From positions 62,001-126,000 of the forward strand of contig CAVXUA010000012.1 of assembly GCA_963764825.1 (NCBI GenBank): DNA of 64,000 nt. Reading direction: 5' to 3'. The notes under the pieces are model-generated. The model was not told the origin of the DNA. It made no database searches and saw only the letters and a list, made by a program, of their open reading frames with translations. A program made the translations under genes and the position numbers. Positions 8,615 through 17,493 of the stretch are shown here, piece after piece. The first letter of the stretch is position 1, and each line of letters begins with the position of its first letter. This DNA comes from JAZGGS01 sp963764825. GTDB lineage: Bacteria; Bacteroidota; Ignavibacteria; Ignavibacteriales; Ignavibacteriaceae.

Positions 8615-9950
8615 TTACCTGCGTCCTCTAAGCTTACCCGATTTCATAAAGCCATCATAATGTCTCATTAGCAAATGCGATTCAATTTGCTGAAGAGTAT
8701 CTAAAGCAACACCAACAATTATAAGCAAACTTGTGCCGCCAAAGAACTGGGCAAACTGTCCTGAGACACCAAGGGCTGATACAAATGCCGGAAGAATTGC
8801 AACTATAGCCAGAAAAATAGATCCGGGTAAGGTTATTTTAGTTAAAATATTATCAATGAACTCCGATGTCTGTTTACCTGGTCTGATTCCGGGAATAAAA
8901 CCACCCTGTTTTTTCATATTATCTGCAACATCTTTTGGATTAAAAGCTATTGCTGTGTAAAAATATGTAAAGAACACAATCATCAAAGCATATATAGCTG
9001 AATAAACAGGTGATGTATAAACAAACAAGCCTGACAAACTCTGTAAAAATTCGTTATCAGGGAAGAACGATAAAACAGTATTTGGAATAAACATTATCGA
9101 TTGAGCAAATATAATCGGCATAACACCAGCAGTATTTACCCTTAATGGAATATACTGTGTAACACCTCCGTATACTTTTCTTCCTACAACACGCTTTGCG
9201 TACTGTACAGGTATTCGTCTTGTTCCCTGCGTTACCAGAACAACACCGGCAATTATAAAAACCATAAACACTAAGATGATCAGCTCCATAACAATCTGAT
9301 CTCTGACCAACATTAATAAGCCTTATCTCATCAAGAACTGCAAAAGGAAACTGTGCAATAATTCCAATAAAAATTATAAGCGATATTCCGTTACCTATTC
9401 CCTTTTCAGTAATCTGCTCACCCATCCACATCATAAATACGGTGCCTGCAGTAAGAATAATAACTGTAGTTATTACCCATGCAATACCTTGTACCGGCGC
9501 GGGTACTATGGGTAAACCCTGTACCTGCATATTAAGCAGTCTTACAGTAACACCCCATGCCTGCATACCAGAAATTAAAACCGTTCCATACCTTGTAAGC
9601 TGAGTTATTTTCTTTCTGCCTTCTTCACCTTCCTGCTGAAGCTTTTGGAAGTATGGAATAACTGCACCCAAAAGCTGAATAATAATTGATGCAGAAATGT
9701 AAGGCATTATTCCAAGCGCAAAAATTGCTGCATTAGAAAATGCACCACCGACAAACAAATCGTATAAACCAAACAAATTATCCGAAGTTTGGTTTGCCAT
9801 ACTTTCGGTAAGAAGGGTAGCATCAACTCCCGGAAGAGTAATATGTGCACCCAGCCGAACAAGCACCAGTATTGCCAAAGTGTAAAAAATCCTCTGGCGG
9901 AGTTCGTGAATTTTTAATATGTTCCTGAAAGTATCTGTAAGTTTTGACAT
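8615..9950 (-). CDS. secY: Preprotein translocase subunit SecY (one frameshift)
   Basis: About 444 residues with ten membrane helices. It is the central channel of the Sec translocon. The N-terminal half (from MSKLTDTFRNILKI through the plug helix, GRKKITQLTRYGT and MWMGEQITEKGIGNGIS) and the C-terminal half (GVVLVTQGTRRIPVQYAKRV to GKLRGRR) lie in different frames. They join at about 9300-9312, where removal of one base restores the frame. It sits after rplO and before map, the usual place. The break is probably a sequencing error and not a second SecY. Confidence 0.93.
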
Positions 9951-9961
9951 TTAATTCCGAG

Positions 9962-10420
9962 TTATACTGTTTTGATAGAGCCGCCAGCAGCTTCTACTTT
10001 TTCTTTAGCAGATTTGCTAAATGCATTAACTTCTAAATTTACTTTTGCTTTAAGTTCACCTTTACCAAGAATTTTAATTGGTTTAGTGCTGCTAGATACC
10101 AAACCAAGGTTTTTAAGAACCTCTGCATTCAATATATCTTTACTTATTTTTTTCTCATCGGCTACACGCTGCAGCGCATTTACGTTTATAACCTGGTAAG
10201 GAACTCTAAAAATATTAGTGAAACCGAATTTGGGAACTCTTCTCTGCAAGGGCATCTGACCACCTTCAAACCATGCTTTTTTCGATGCACCGGAGCGGGA
10301 GAGCTGACCGTTCATACCTTTGGTAGAAGTTCCTCCTCTGCCGCTGCCTTCGCCACGCCCAATTCGCTTTTTGTTTTTTCTAGAACCTACCGCGTATTTT
10401 AGATTACTTAATCTATCCAT
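9962..10420 (-). CDS. rplO: 50S ribosomal protein L15
   Basis: 152 residues. The Gly/Arg/Lys-rich N-terminal extension (RIGRGEGSGRGGTSTKGMNGQ) threads into 23S rRNA, and the C-terminal globular part has the conserved FEGGQMPLQRRVPKFGF. It lies between rpmD and secY in the standard spc order. The frame is intact. Confidence 0.97.
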   Translation of the reverse strand: MDRLSNLKYAVGSRKNKKRIGRGEGSGRGGTSTKGMNGQLSRSGASKKAWFEGGQMPLQRRVPKFGFTNIFRVPYQVINVNALQRVADEKKISKDILNAEVLKNLGLVSSSTKPIKILGKGELKAKVNLEVNAFSKSAKEKVEAAGGSIKTV

Positions 10421-10429
10421 TATTAAACC

Positions 10430-10615
10430 TTATTCTTTTACTTCTTCAACTCTTACAAGATGCGATACTTTATTTATCATTCCGCGGATCTGCGGAGAAT
10501 CGCTGTGAATTCTTTCCCAGTTTGGTCTTCCCAAACCTAAAGCTTCAATAGTTCTTTTCTGATCTTTTGGTCTATCGATGATACTTCTAGTCTGTATAAT
10601 CTTAATCTTTCCCAT
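10430..10615 (-). CDS. rpmD: 50S ribosomal protein L30
   Basis: 61 residues with the typical KIIQTRSIIDRPKDQKRTIEALGL core and a C-terminal MINKVSHLVRVEE strand. It is a small large-subunit protein encoded between rpsE and rplO in the standard order. Confidence 0.96.
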   Translation of the reverse strand: MGKIKIIQTRSIIDRPKDQKRTIEALGLGRPNWERIHSDSPQIRGMINKVSHLVRVEEVKE

Positions 10616-10626
10616 TAAATCCTCAG

Positions 10627-11133
10627 TTACGAATTGAATATTTCTTTTATAGTAATTCCTCTTTTAGCAGCCATCTTCCTGGCATCAATCTGTTTTACAA
10701 GCCCATCCAGCGTGGCTTTTACCTGGTTATGAGGATTACTTGAACCTTGAGATTTAGTTAAAACATCCTGCACACCAGCTGCTTCCAATACTGCACGCAC
10801 ACCGCCACCGGCTATAAGACCTGTACCGGGAGATGCTGGTTTAAGCATAACTTTACCGGCACCATATTTACCGATAACTGCATGTGCCAGTGTACCTTTT
10901 ATTAGGGGTACATTAACCAGACTTTTTTTAGCATCATCAATTCCTTTTGAAATTGCATCGGTAACTTCATTCGCTTTACCAAGTCCAACGCCAACAGTTC
11001 CGTTGCCGTTACCAACAACAACAATGGCATTAAAGCTAAAACGGCGCCCGCCTTTTACAACTTTTGCTACCCTGTTTATGTGAACAACTTTTTCTTTAAA
11101 ACCGTCAGATTCATTTTGTTTAGATGATTTCAA
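10627..11133 (-). CDS. rpsE: 30S ribosomal protein S5
   Basis: 168 residues. The N-terminal double-stranded-RNA-binding fold has RVAKVVKGGRRFSFNAIVVVG, and the C-terminal domain has GTGLIAGGGVRAVLEAAGV. It acts in decoding accuracy and mRNA unwinding at the entry channel. The start is TTG (11131-11133) behind an AGGAG site. A tRNA-Gln gene, unusually, lies between this gene and rplR upstream. Confidence 0.97.
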   Translation of the reverse strand: MKSSKQNESDGFKEKVVHINRVAKVVKGGRRFSFNAIVVVGNGNGTVGVGLGKANEVTDAISKGIDDAKKSLVNVPLIKGTLAHAVIGKYGAGKVMLKPASPGTGLIAGGGVRAVLEAAGVQDVLTKSQGSSNPHNQVKATLDGLVKQIDARKMAAKRGITIKEIFNS

Positions 11134-11207
11134 TTTCTTCTCCTGGTGAACTCTCTAATAATAAAAAATAAACTATCTATATTTTATAAATAATAAACTA
11201 ACCGCTG

Positions 11208-11278
11208 TTGCCGGGAGAGGATTTGAACCTCTACAGACGCCTTCAAAGGGCGTAGTCCTGCCATTAGACGACCCGGCA
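11208..11278 (-). tRNA. tRNA-Gln (TTG anticodon)
   Basis: A 71-base cloverleaf. The acceptor stem is TGCCGGG/CCCGGCA with discriminator A, and the D arm is GTCT/GGAC. The anticodon stem is ACGCC/GGCGT with loop CTTTGAA, giving anticodon TTG. The T arm is AGAGG/CCTCT with loop TTCAAAT. CCA is not encoded. It lies inside the spc operon between rplR and rpsE on the same strand, so it is probably excised from the ribosomal-protein mRNA. Confidence 0.95.
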
Positions 11279-11295
11279 AATGAGAAATCCGGTTT

Positions 11296-11655
11296 TCAAA
11301 ATTTTAGCCCGCCTTCCCGCGCACCATTTGCAACCGCCTGAACTCTACCGTGGTACCTGTATCCGTTTCTATCAAATAATACTGCCGTAATATTTTTTTC
11401 AGCAGCTTTTTTAGCAAGCAAACTCCCAACAAATTTTCCGCGTTCAATTTTGCCCTTAGATGATTTTAAATTGCTTGCTAACTCCTTGGATAAAGTTGAA
11501 GCGGAAACAAGTGTTTTACCTGTCGAATCATCTATTAACTGGGCATAAATGTGATTTAAACTTCTGTAAACAGTAAGACGAGGTTTTTCTGATGTGCCGC
11601 TTATTTTTTTTCTTATCTTAACTTTGGCACGTTCTCTCGAATTTAACTTTTTCAT
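11296..11655 (-). CDS. rplR: 50S ribosomal protein L18
   Basis: 119 residues with KPRLTVYRSLNHIYAQLIDDSTGKTLVSAST and the C-terminal FDRNGYRYHGRVQAVANGAREGGLKF. L18 binds 5S rRNA together with L5. It lies between rplF and the tRNA-Gln/rpsE pair. The frame is intact. Confidence 0.97.
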   Translation of the reverse strand: MKKLNSRERAKVKIRKKISGTSEKPRLTVYRSLNHIYAQLIDDSTGKTLVSASTLSKELASNLKSSKGKIERGKFVGSLLAKKAAEKNITAVLFDRNGYRYHGRVQAVANGAREGGLKF

Positions 11656-11683
11656 TTTTTACTATATCTCCAATAAAAATTTA

Positions 11684-12220
11684 TTAACCAGCAGTCTTAC
11701 CAGCTTTTCTAACAATATGTTCATCTGAATATTTAATACCTTTACCTTTGTAAGGTTCAGGTTTTCTAAACGACCTAATTTTAGCAGCAACCAAACCAAC
11801 AAGCTGTTTATCAATTCCCGAAATAATTATCTGAGTTGGTGTGGGTGTTTCCAGTGTTACACCTTCGGGTGGTACTAAAAATATTGGATGTGAATAGCCA
11901 ATATTTAGAAGCAGATCTTTTCCTTTTAACTCTGCTTTATAACCCACGCCAACAATATCCAAAGTCTTTTTATACGTATCTGTTACACCTGTAACCATAT
12001 TTTGAACCAATGCCCTGGAGAGACCATGCAGCGATTTATTCTGCTTAGAATCATTTGGTCTGGTTACATTAACCTGGTTCTCAAAATTTCGATACTTATA
12101 TTTGGATGAATTTGTTTCTCTAATTCGCCCTTCGGTCCTTTAATTTTAAGGAAGTTACTCTTCTTGAGTTATCTTAACTCCATCTGGAATAACAACCGGT
12201 TTTTTACCTACTCTAGACAC
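11684..12220 (-). CDS. rplF: 50S ribosomal protein L6 (two frameshifts)
   Basis: The gene is readable from a GTG start (12218-12220, GGAG upstream) as MSRVGKKPVVIPDGVKIT, then NFLKIKGPKGEL, then RETNSSKYKYRNFENQVNV into ALVQNMVTGVTDTYKK and the C-terminal KPEPYKGKGIKYSDEHIVRKAGKTAG. The three segments lie in successive frames, with shifts near 12158-12165 and 12119-12123. Repaired, it is about 178 residues, the normal length. L6 supports the factor-binding stalk base. Both breaks are probably sequencing errors. Confidence 0.92.
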
Positions 12221-12241
12221 TTTAATACTCCATTAACAATT

Positions 12242-12637
12242 TTACCAGATATAGCAAACAACTTCGCCGCCTTGTAATTGCTGCCGTGCTTCTTTATCTG
12301 TTAAAAGTCCTTTTGATGTAGAAATAACCGCAGTACCCAATCCGTTTAACACCCGGGGCATTTCAGTTGATTTTTTATATACTCTTAAACCTGGTTTACT
12401 AATTTTCTTCAAACCGCTAATTGCGGGAAGACCATCTTTATATTTTAACAGGATATTTATTTTATTCTGCTTAGTATCTTCAATAACTTCATAATCAACA
12501 ATGTAACCACGAGATTTCAAAATATCGGATAACCCTATCTTCATTTTTGAAGAAGGAATTTCTACTCGCACTTTTCTTGCTTTAGAAGCGTTTCTAACCC
12601 TTGTTAAATAATCTGCTATTGGATCTGTAACTGGCAT
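12242..12637 (-). CDS. rpsH: 30S ribosomal protein S8
   Basis: 131 residues beginning MPVTDPIADYLTRVRNA, with the C-terminal GLGTAVISTSKGLLTDKEARQQLQGGEVVCYIW that binds helix 21 of 16S rRNA. S8 is the translational repressor of the spc operon in Escherichia coli. Whether it acts so here cannot be seen. It lies between rpsN and rplF. Confidence 0.97.
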   Translation of the reverse strand: MPVTDPIADYLTRVRNASKARKVRVEIPSSKMKIGLSDILKSRGYIVDYEVIEDTKQNKINILLKYKDGLPAISGLKKISKPGLRVYKKSTEMPRVLNGLGTAVISTSKGLLTDKEARQQLQGGEVVCYIW

Positions 12638-12650
12638 ATACTTACTCCTC

Positions 12651-12920
12651 TTACCAACTTGATTTCTTTACGCCCGGCAATTCGCCTTTAAGGGCCATTT
12701 CTCTAAAAACAAGCCTGGATACTCCAAACTTGCGGTAATAACTTCTAGACCTGCCTGTAAACATACAACGATTCTTCAGTCTAACAGGAGAAGAATTCTT
12801 TGGCAATCTTTGCAGAGCATCGTAATCGCCATTAGCTTTAAGTTCTTCCCTAATCTTTTTGTACTTCGCGTTAAGCTTACGTCTTTTATCTTCGCGTGCA
12901 ATTAAACTTTTGCGAGCCAT
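12651..12920 (-). CDS. rpsN: 30S ribosomal protein S14 (long, zinc-free form)
   Basis: 89 residues starting MARKSLIAREDKRRKL. The ATG at 12918-12920 is preceded by an AGGAGAT site, so a longer upstream extension is not the true start. The C-terminal half has NRCMFTGRSRSYYRKFGVSR. It has only one cysteine and lacks the CxxC pairs, so it is the C-minus S14 type. It lies between rplE and rpsH. Confidence 0.96.
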   Translation of the reverse strand: MARKSLIAREDKRRKLNAKYKKIREELKANGDYDALQRLPKNSSPVRLKNRCMFTGRSRSYYRKFGVSRLVFREMALKGELPGVKKSSW

Positions 12921-12930
12921 AAATCTCCTA

Positions 12931-13597
12931 TTAAGCTGTTTTAATTTCTTTTTTAATAAACGGCATACCAAATGCCTTTAACAATTCGTAAGATTCATTA
13001 TCAGTTTTAGCAGTAGTAACAAGGGTTACGTCCATTCCCATTACCCTGGTTACTTTATCAAAATCTATTTCAGGAAAGATGATCTGCTCTTTTATACCGA
13101 GTGTAAAATTACCTCTGCCGTCAAATGATTTATCCGATAGACCTCTAAAATCTCTAACTCTTGGAAGCGCTACATTAACTAACCTATCCAGGAATTCATA
13201 CATTCTTTCGCGCCGTAACGTTACCATAGTTCCAATATTAACCCCTTCTCTTAACTTAAAGTTAGAGATGGATTTTTTAGCTTTTCTTATAGATGGTTTT
13301 TGCCCTGCAATTGTTTCAAGTTCTTTGTTAGCTTCTTCAAGCACTTTCGAATCTGCAACAGCATCACCAACACCCATATTTATAACTATTTTAGAAAGCT
13401 TTGGCACCATCATAACATTGGAATAAGCAAAAGTTTTCATAAGCTGTGGTACAACATCAGATTTATAGTATTCAAACAGCCGTGTAGGAATTTTTATTTC
13501 CGGAGCAGAGGATTTCTGCTTGGATTTTTTATCTGATCCAGCTTTTGTTTTACCTTTTTTATCAGCAGTATTCTTTTTGCGTTTTCTTTTCAGCCAT
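12931..13597 (-). CDS. rplE: 50S ribosomal protein L5 with Lys-rich N-terminal extension (one frameshift)
   Basis: The L5 core is complete (ELETIAGQKPSIRKAKKSISNFKLREG to the C-terminal MDVTLVTTAKTDNESYELLKAFGMPF). It binds 5S rRNA and P-site tRNA. Upstream, an extended N-terminus reads PTRLFEYYKSDVVPQLMKTFAY in frame, preceded by a Lys/Ser-rich segment of about 40 residues starting MAEKKRKKNTADKKGK. Reaching that ATG (13595-13597) requires removing one A from an A4 run near 13582-13590. The total is about 221 residues versus about 180 normally. The extension looks disordered. Confidence 0.9.
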
Positions 13598-13629
13598 TTT
13601 ATATAATAACCTTCATTAAAATCATTTTA

Positions 13630-13957
13630 TTATTGAATCATTTCGCCAGTAGCTTTACTAACACGGGCAATCTTCTTTTTCCCGGTTTTTTCATCCAGAT
13701 ATAATCTGAGAGCCAATACGAGTTGGTTCGTTATTAGTTGGATCCAGTATCATCACGTTAGAAACATGAATCGGGGCTTCTTTTTCCAGTATTCCGCCCT
13801 GCGGGTTTTTCTGGTTCGGTTTTGTATGTCTTTTTCTAAGGTTAATGCCTTCAATAATAATCCTGGAAGTTTTAGGAAAAACTTTCAAAACTTTTCCGGT
13901 TTTGCCACTATCATTTCCAGCAATAACAACTATATTATCATTTTTTCTAATTTTCAT
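13630..13957 (-). CDS. rplX: 50S ribosomal protein L24 (one frameshift)
   Basis: Begins MKIRKNDNIVVIAGNDSGKTGKVLKVFP, the KOW motif, with the IEGINLRKRHTKPNQ core. The frame breaks after TRIGSQIIS. Removing one G from a GG pair (CC at 13695-13696) restores DEKTGKKKIARVSKATGEMIQ, which matches the usual C-terminus, and moves the stop to 13630. The total is 108 residues. L24 initiates large-subunit assembly. It lies between rplN and rplE. Confidence 0.93.
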
Positions 13958-13971
13958 TTATAACCCAATTA

Positions 13972-14340
13972 TTATAATACTTCCGGTGCTAATGAAACTA
14001 TTTTCATATACTGTTTCTCTCTTAGTTCGCGTGCAACGGGTCCGAAAATACGTGTACCTCTCGGTTCGTTTTGTGGATTAATAAGAACAGCAGCGTTTTC
14101 ATCAAAGCGTATATAGGAACCATCTTTTCTGCGTACTTCTTTTTTAGTTCTTACAATTACTGCCCTGGAAACTTCACCTTTTTTTACAGCACTATTTGGT
14201 ACAGCACTTTTAACCGAAACAACTATAAGATCTCCAACGCTGGCGTATCTGCGTCCACTTCCACCTAATACACGGATACATCTAATCTTTTTTGCGCCAG
14301 AGTTATCAGCTACTATTAAATTTGTTTCTTCTTGAATCAT
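13972..14340 (-). CDS. rplN: 50S ribosomal protein L14
   Basis: 122 residues, MIQEETNLIVADNSGAKKI with RYASVGDLIVVSVK and the C-terminal GPVARELREKQYMKIVSLAPEVL. It is one of the most conserved large-subunit proteins and contacts the small subunit and silencing or assembly factors. It lies between rpsQ and rplX. The frame is intact. Confidence 0.98.
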   Translation of the reverse strand: MIQEETNLIVADNSGAKKIRCIRVLGGSGRRYASVGDLIVVSVKSAVPNSAVKKGEVSRAVIVRTKKEVRRKDGSYIRFDENAAVLINPQNEPRGTRIFGPVARELREKQYMKIVSLAPEVL

Positions 14341-14361
14341 CTTTTTAAAAACTCCTTATTG

Positions 14362-14620
14362 CTACTTGGCTTTCTCAATAATTTCTATCATACGCCATCT
14401 TTTCCTGGAACTTAGTGGACGAGTTTCCATAATTTTTACTTTATCACCCATATTGCATTCACCTTTTTCATCGTGAACCAAGTAATTTTGTTGTTTTCTT
14501 AAAGTACTTCTTATAAATAGGATGAGGAACTTTTCTTTCGATAGCAACAGTAATGGTTTTATCCATTTTATTGCTAATAACTAATCCAGTTCTGGTTTTT
14601 CTTAAGCCACGTTTAGTCAT
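14362..14620 (-). CDS. rpsQ: 30S ribosomal protein S17 (one frameshift)
   Basis: Reads MTKRGLRKTRTGLVISNKM, then DKTITVAIERKVPHPIYKKY, from an ATG at 14618-14620. After an extra A in an A4 run (T4 at 14486-14489) it continues YLVHDEKGECNMGDKVKIME to the C-terminus RPLSSRKRWRMIEIIEKAK. Repaired length is 85 residues, normal for the family. S17 is an OB-fold primary binder of 16S rRNA. It lies between rpmC and rplN. Confidence 0.94.
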
Positions 14621-14622
14621 AG

Positions 14623-14859
14623 TTAAGCTTTAGCTCCTTCTTTAATTTCGCTAACGGCAGGGCTTTTTTCTGCCCTTTCTCTTTCTGCAATAACAGATTT
14701 CATCTTTGCAATGTCTCTTCTAACAATTTTCAATTTTGCAGTATTAGTAAGCTGCTTTAGTTGGTGCGCAAACTTTAAATCTACAAAGTTGCGTTCTTCT
14801 TCAGCAATCCGCTCAAGTATTTCTTCAGTTTTCATTTCTCTTATTTCATGGATCTTCAT
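14623..14859 (-). CDS. rpmC: 50S ribosomal protein L29
   Basis: 78 residues with the helical MKIHEIREMKTEEILERIAEEE, then LKIVRRDIAKMKSVIAERE. L29 sits at the polypeptide exit tunnel and helps dock SRP and trigger factor. A short C-terminal tail beyond the two-helix core makes it slightly longer than usual. It is nearly contiguous with rpsQ. Confidence 0.96.
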   Translation of the reverse strand: MKIHEIREMKTEEILERIAEEERNFVDLKFAHQLKQLTNTAKLKIVRRDIAKMKSVIAERERAEKSPAVSEIKEGAKA

Positions 14860-14875
14860 TTCTTCGCTTTCAGAA

Positions 14876-15292
14876 TTATTCGTAATCGGGTCTGGTTACA
14901 ACTTTAGTTTTAATTGGAAGTTTATAAGAACAAAGTTTTAATGCTTCACTAGCCAGCGCCTTAGAAACACCTGAAACTTCAAACATAATTCTACCAGGTT
15001 TAACTACAGCAACCCAAAACTCGGGTGCGCCTTTTCCTTTACCCATTCTTGTTTCCAACGGTTTTTTAGAAACAGGTTTATCAGGAAAAATTCGTATCCA
15101 AACTTTTCCATCTCTTTTCATTTTTCTTGAAAGAGCTACACGACAAGCTTCAATCTGGCGGCTTGTAATCCAGTGAGGTTCCATAGCTTTTAAGCCAAAA
15201 TCGCCAAATGAAACACTGCTGCCGCGTTTAGCTTTTCCCGCCATTCTTCCGCGCTGCGATTTCCTATATTTTACTCTTTTGGGCATTAACAT
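14876..15292 (-). CDS. rplP: 50S ribosomal protein L16
   Basis: 138 residues, MLMPKRVKYRKSQRGRM with SRQIEACRVALSRKMKRDGKVWIRIFPDKP and the conserved GKGAPEFWVAVVKPGRIMFE. It organises the A-site architecture of the large subunit. It lies between rpsC and rpmC. The frame is intact. Confidence 0.98.
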   Translation of the reverse strand: MLMPKRVKYRKSQRGRMAGKAKRGSSVSFGDFGLKAMEPHWITSRQIEACRVALSRKMKRDGKVWIRIFPDKPVSKKPLETRMGKGKGAPEFWVAVVKPGRIMFEVSGVSKALASEALKLCSYKLPIKTKVVTRPDYE

Positions 15293-15317
15293 AATTTAAA
15301 AACTCCTATGGGTATTA

Positions 15318-15959
15318 CTACTCCGAAACTCTTTTACCTAAAATTTCACCATTGCAAATCCATACTTTAATTCCGATAGAGCCGTAAACTGTTTCAGCTC
15401 TTGCACAATTGTAATCGATATCTGCACGTAAAGTATGAAGCGGAATTCTACCGTCTTTATATTGTTCGGTTCTTGCCATTTCTGCACCGCCTAACCTACC
15501 TGAGCACATAATTCTAATACCTTCCGCACCCATCCTCATTGCTGCAGTAATAGACATCTTCATTGCTCTTCTGAAGGAGATTCTACCTCTAAGCTGGTTT
15601 GCAATATTTTCACCAACAAGGTACGCATCCAATTCAGGTCTTTTTATTTCGGATATTTGAACTTTAACATCTTTTTCAGTTATCTGCTTCAGTTCTTGTT
15701 CTAGTTGAGTAATTTCTTTTCCACTCTTACCAATTACAACTCCCGGTCTGGAAGTATGAATATTAAGAATTATATTTTTAGAAGTTCTGTCAATAACAAT
15801 TCTGGAGATACCGGCTTTCTTTAAACGGTTTCTTACATAACTCCTTAGTTGAGCATCCTCTTTAATCTTAGGGGCATAACTTTTATTTTCGTACCAATTA
15901 GATTCCCATCCTCTAATTATTCCAACTCTTAATCCTATAGGGTGTGTTTTTTGTCCCAA
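15318..15959 (-). CDS. rpsC: 30S ribosomal protein S3
   Basis: 213 residues with GQKTHPIGLRVGIIRGW at the start, the KH-type RNA-binding motif (RPGVVIGKSGKEI) and the C-terminal GRLGGAEMARTEQYKDGR. S3 forms part of the mRNA entry helicase. The start is TTG (15957-15959) after a GGAGGAGATAA site. It lies between rplV and rplP. Confidence 0.97.
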   Translation of the reverse strand: MGQKTHPIGLRVGIIRGWESNWYENKSYAPKIKEDAQLRSYVRNRLKKAGISRIVIDRTSKNIILNIHTSRPGVVIGKSGKEITQLEQELKQITEKDVKVQISEIKRPELDAYLVGENIANQLRGRISFRRAMKMSITAAMRMGAEGIRIMCSGRLGGAEMARTEQYKDGRIPLHTLRADIDYNCARAETVYGSIGIKVWICNGEILGKRVSE

Positions 15960-15977
15960 TAGTTATCTCCTCCTAAT

Positions 15978-16322
15978 TTATACCTTTGTTGCAACTACAA
16001 TTGTTAAATGACATGATCTTTTCCTTATTCTGAATGCCCTGCCCATTGGAGCGGGCTGGATACGTTTTAACATAGGGCCTGCATTTACATAAGCTTCCTT
16101 GATAAATAATTCTTCAGGTTCTACACGGGTAGAATCATCAAGGTTTATCAGGTTTGATACAGCAGACCTTAGAACTTTTTCAGCATCGCGAGATGCATGT
16201 TTAGTAGAGAAATGGAGTATCTCCATCGCTTTATCAACCGATAATCCTCTTACCAAATCGACAATTAATCTCATCTTTCTCGGTGATGAACCTATATATC
16301 TATGTACAGCTCTTGCTTCCAT
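15978..16322 (-). CDS. rplV: 50S ribosomal protein L22
   Basis: 114 residues. It carries YIGSSPRKMRLIVDLVRG at the N-terminus. The tunnel-lining loop region AGPMLKRIQPAPMGRAFRIRKR is the part that reaches into the exit tunnel and in which macrolide-resistance changes occur in other bacteria. It lies between rpsS and rpsC. Confidence 0.97.
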   Translation of the reverse strand: MEARAVHRYIGSSPRKMRLIVDLVRGLSVDKAMEILHFSTKHASRDAEKVLRSAVSNLINLDDSTRVEPEELFIKEAYVNAGPMLKRIQPAPMGRAFRIRKRSCHLTIVVATKV

Positions 16323-16344
16323 CTTAATAAAAACCTATTAAATA

Positions 16345-16632
16345 TTATTTAGTCCTGGCAGCTTTTTCAGCTTTTGTACCAGGGTGTCCTCTAAAAATTC
16401 TTGTGGGAGAAAATTCTCCCAGCTTATGCCCTACCATGTTTTCAGTAATAAAAACAGGAATCATTTTATTCCCGTTATGAACCGCGATGGTATGACCCAC
16501 AAAATCCGGGGTAATGGTTGAAGCACGAGACCAGGTCTTAATTATTTTTTTCTGGTTGGTCTCGTTAAGCTTACTAACTTTATCAGCCAGCTTGTAATCT
16601 ATGTATGGACCTTTTTTTACTGATCTAGGCAT
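16345..16632 (-). CDS. rpsS: 30S ribosomal protein S19
   Basis: 95 residues, MPRSVKKGPYIDYKL, with the conserved KTWSRASTITPDFVGHTIAVHNG and MVGHKLGEFSPTRIFRGH. It is located in the head of the small subunit, contacting S13. It lies between rplB and rplV. Confidence 0.98.
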   Translation of the reverse strand: MPRSVKKGPYIDYKLADKVSKLNETNQKKIIKTWSRASTITPDFVGHTIAVHNGNKMIPVFITENMVGHKLGEFSPTRIFRGHPGTKAEKAARTK

Positions 16633-16641
16633 ATTACCTTT

Positions 16642-17469
16642 TTACTTTTTACGTCTTTTAATAATAAATCTGTTTGATTCTTTTTTCTTTTTCCTGGTTT
16701 TTAATCCCTTAGCTTTCTGTCCCCAAGGAGAAACAGGATGACCACCACCGGAGCTTTTACCTTCGCCGCCGCCCATTGGATGATCTACCGGGTTCATTGC
16801 AACACCTCTAACATTTGGTCTGCGTCCTAGCCATCTTGATCTACCTGCTTTACCAAGACTAATATTTTCATGATCGGTATTACCAACTTCGCCGAATGTA
16901 GCCATACATTCCAATCTTACCATTCTTACTTCGCCAGAAGGCATTTTAAGCTGAGCATAGTTGCCTTCCTTAGCCATAAGCTGAATAGCGACACCAGCGC
17001 TTCTTCCTAATTGCCCGCCTTTACCCGCTTTTAATTCAACATTATGAATAAAACTACCAAGAGGCATATCGGATAACGGTAATGCGTTTCCAATTGCAAT
17101 TTCACTGCCCGGCCCGGATGATAGTTTATCATCAACTTTTAATCCGTTTGGAGCAAGGATATATCTTTTTTCGCCATCGGCATAATGAAGCAGTGCTATC
17201 CTTGCAGACCGGTTAGGGTCATATTCAATTGAAAATACTTTTGCCGGAACACCGGATTTATCTCTTTTAAAATCTATAATTCTGTATTTTCTTTTATGCC
17301 CGCCGCCTCTGTGGAAAGATGTTATCCTGCCTTTATTATTTCTACCTGCCGATTTTTTTAACGGGGTAGTTAAAGACTTTTCGGGTTTACTTTTTGTAAC
17401 TTCGCTAAAAGTTGAACTGCTTCTAAATCTTGTACCCGGTGTAACTGGTTTAAACTTTTTTATTGCCAT
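16642..17469 (-). CDS. rplB: 50S ribosomal protein L2
   Basis: 275 residues, the standard length. It carries GRNNKGRITSFHRGGGHKRKYR, the OB/SH3-like core, and the peptidyl-transferase-proximal GVAMNPVDHPMGGGEGKSSGGGHPVSPWG segment. The conserved His needed for peptidyl transfer support lies in the DHPMGGG stretch. It lies between rplW and rpsS. The frame is intact. Confidence 0.98.
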   Translation of the reverse strand: MAIKKFKPVTPGTRFRSSSTFSEVTKSKPEKSLTTPLKKSAGRNNKGRITSFHRGGGHKRKYRIIDFKRDKSGVPAKVFSIEYDPNRSARIALLHYADGEKRYILAPNGLKVDDKLSSGPGSEIAIGNALPLSDMPLGSFIHNVELKAGKGGQLGRSAGVAIQLMAKEGNYAQLKMPSGEVRMVRLECMATFGEVGNTDHENISLGKAGRSRWLGRRPNVRGVAMNPVDHPMGGGEGKSSGGGHPVSPWGQKAKGLKTRKKKKESNRFIIKRRKK

Positions 17470-17493
17470 TTAATTTACCTTGTTTCAGTATCC

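Noticed and set aside
8615..9950. Two overlapping SecY-like frames as two separate genes
   Set aside because: Each holds only one half of SecY and the halves join seamlessly after one base is removed; this is a single gene with a frame error.
12921..12971. Longer N-terminus for rpsN
   Set aside because: It overlaps rplE, and the AGGAGAT ribosome-binding site directly precedes the inner ATG that begins the conserved MARKS.
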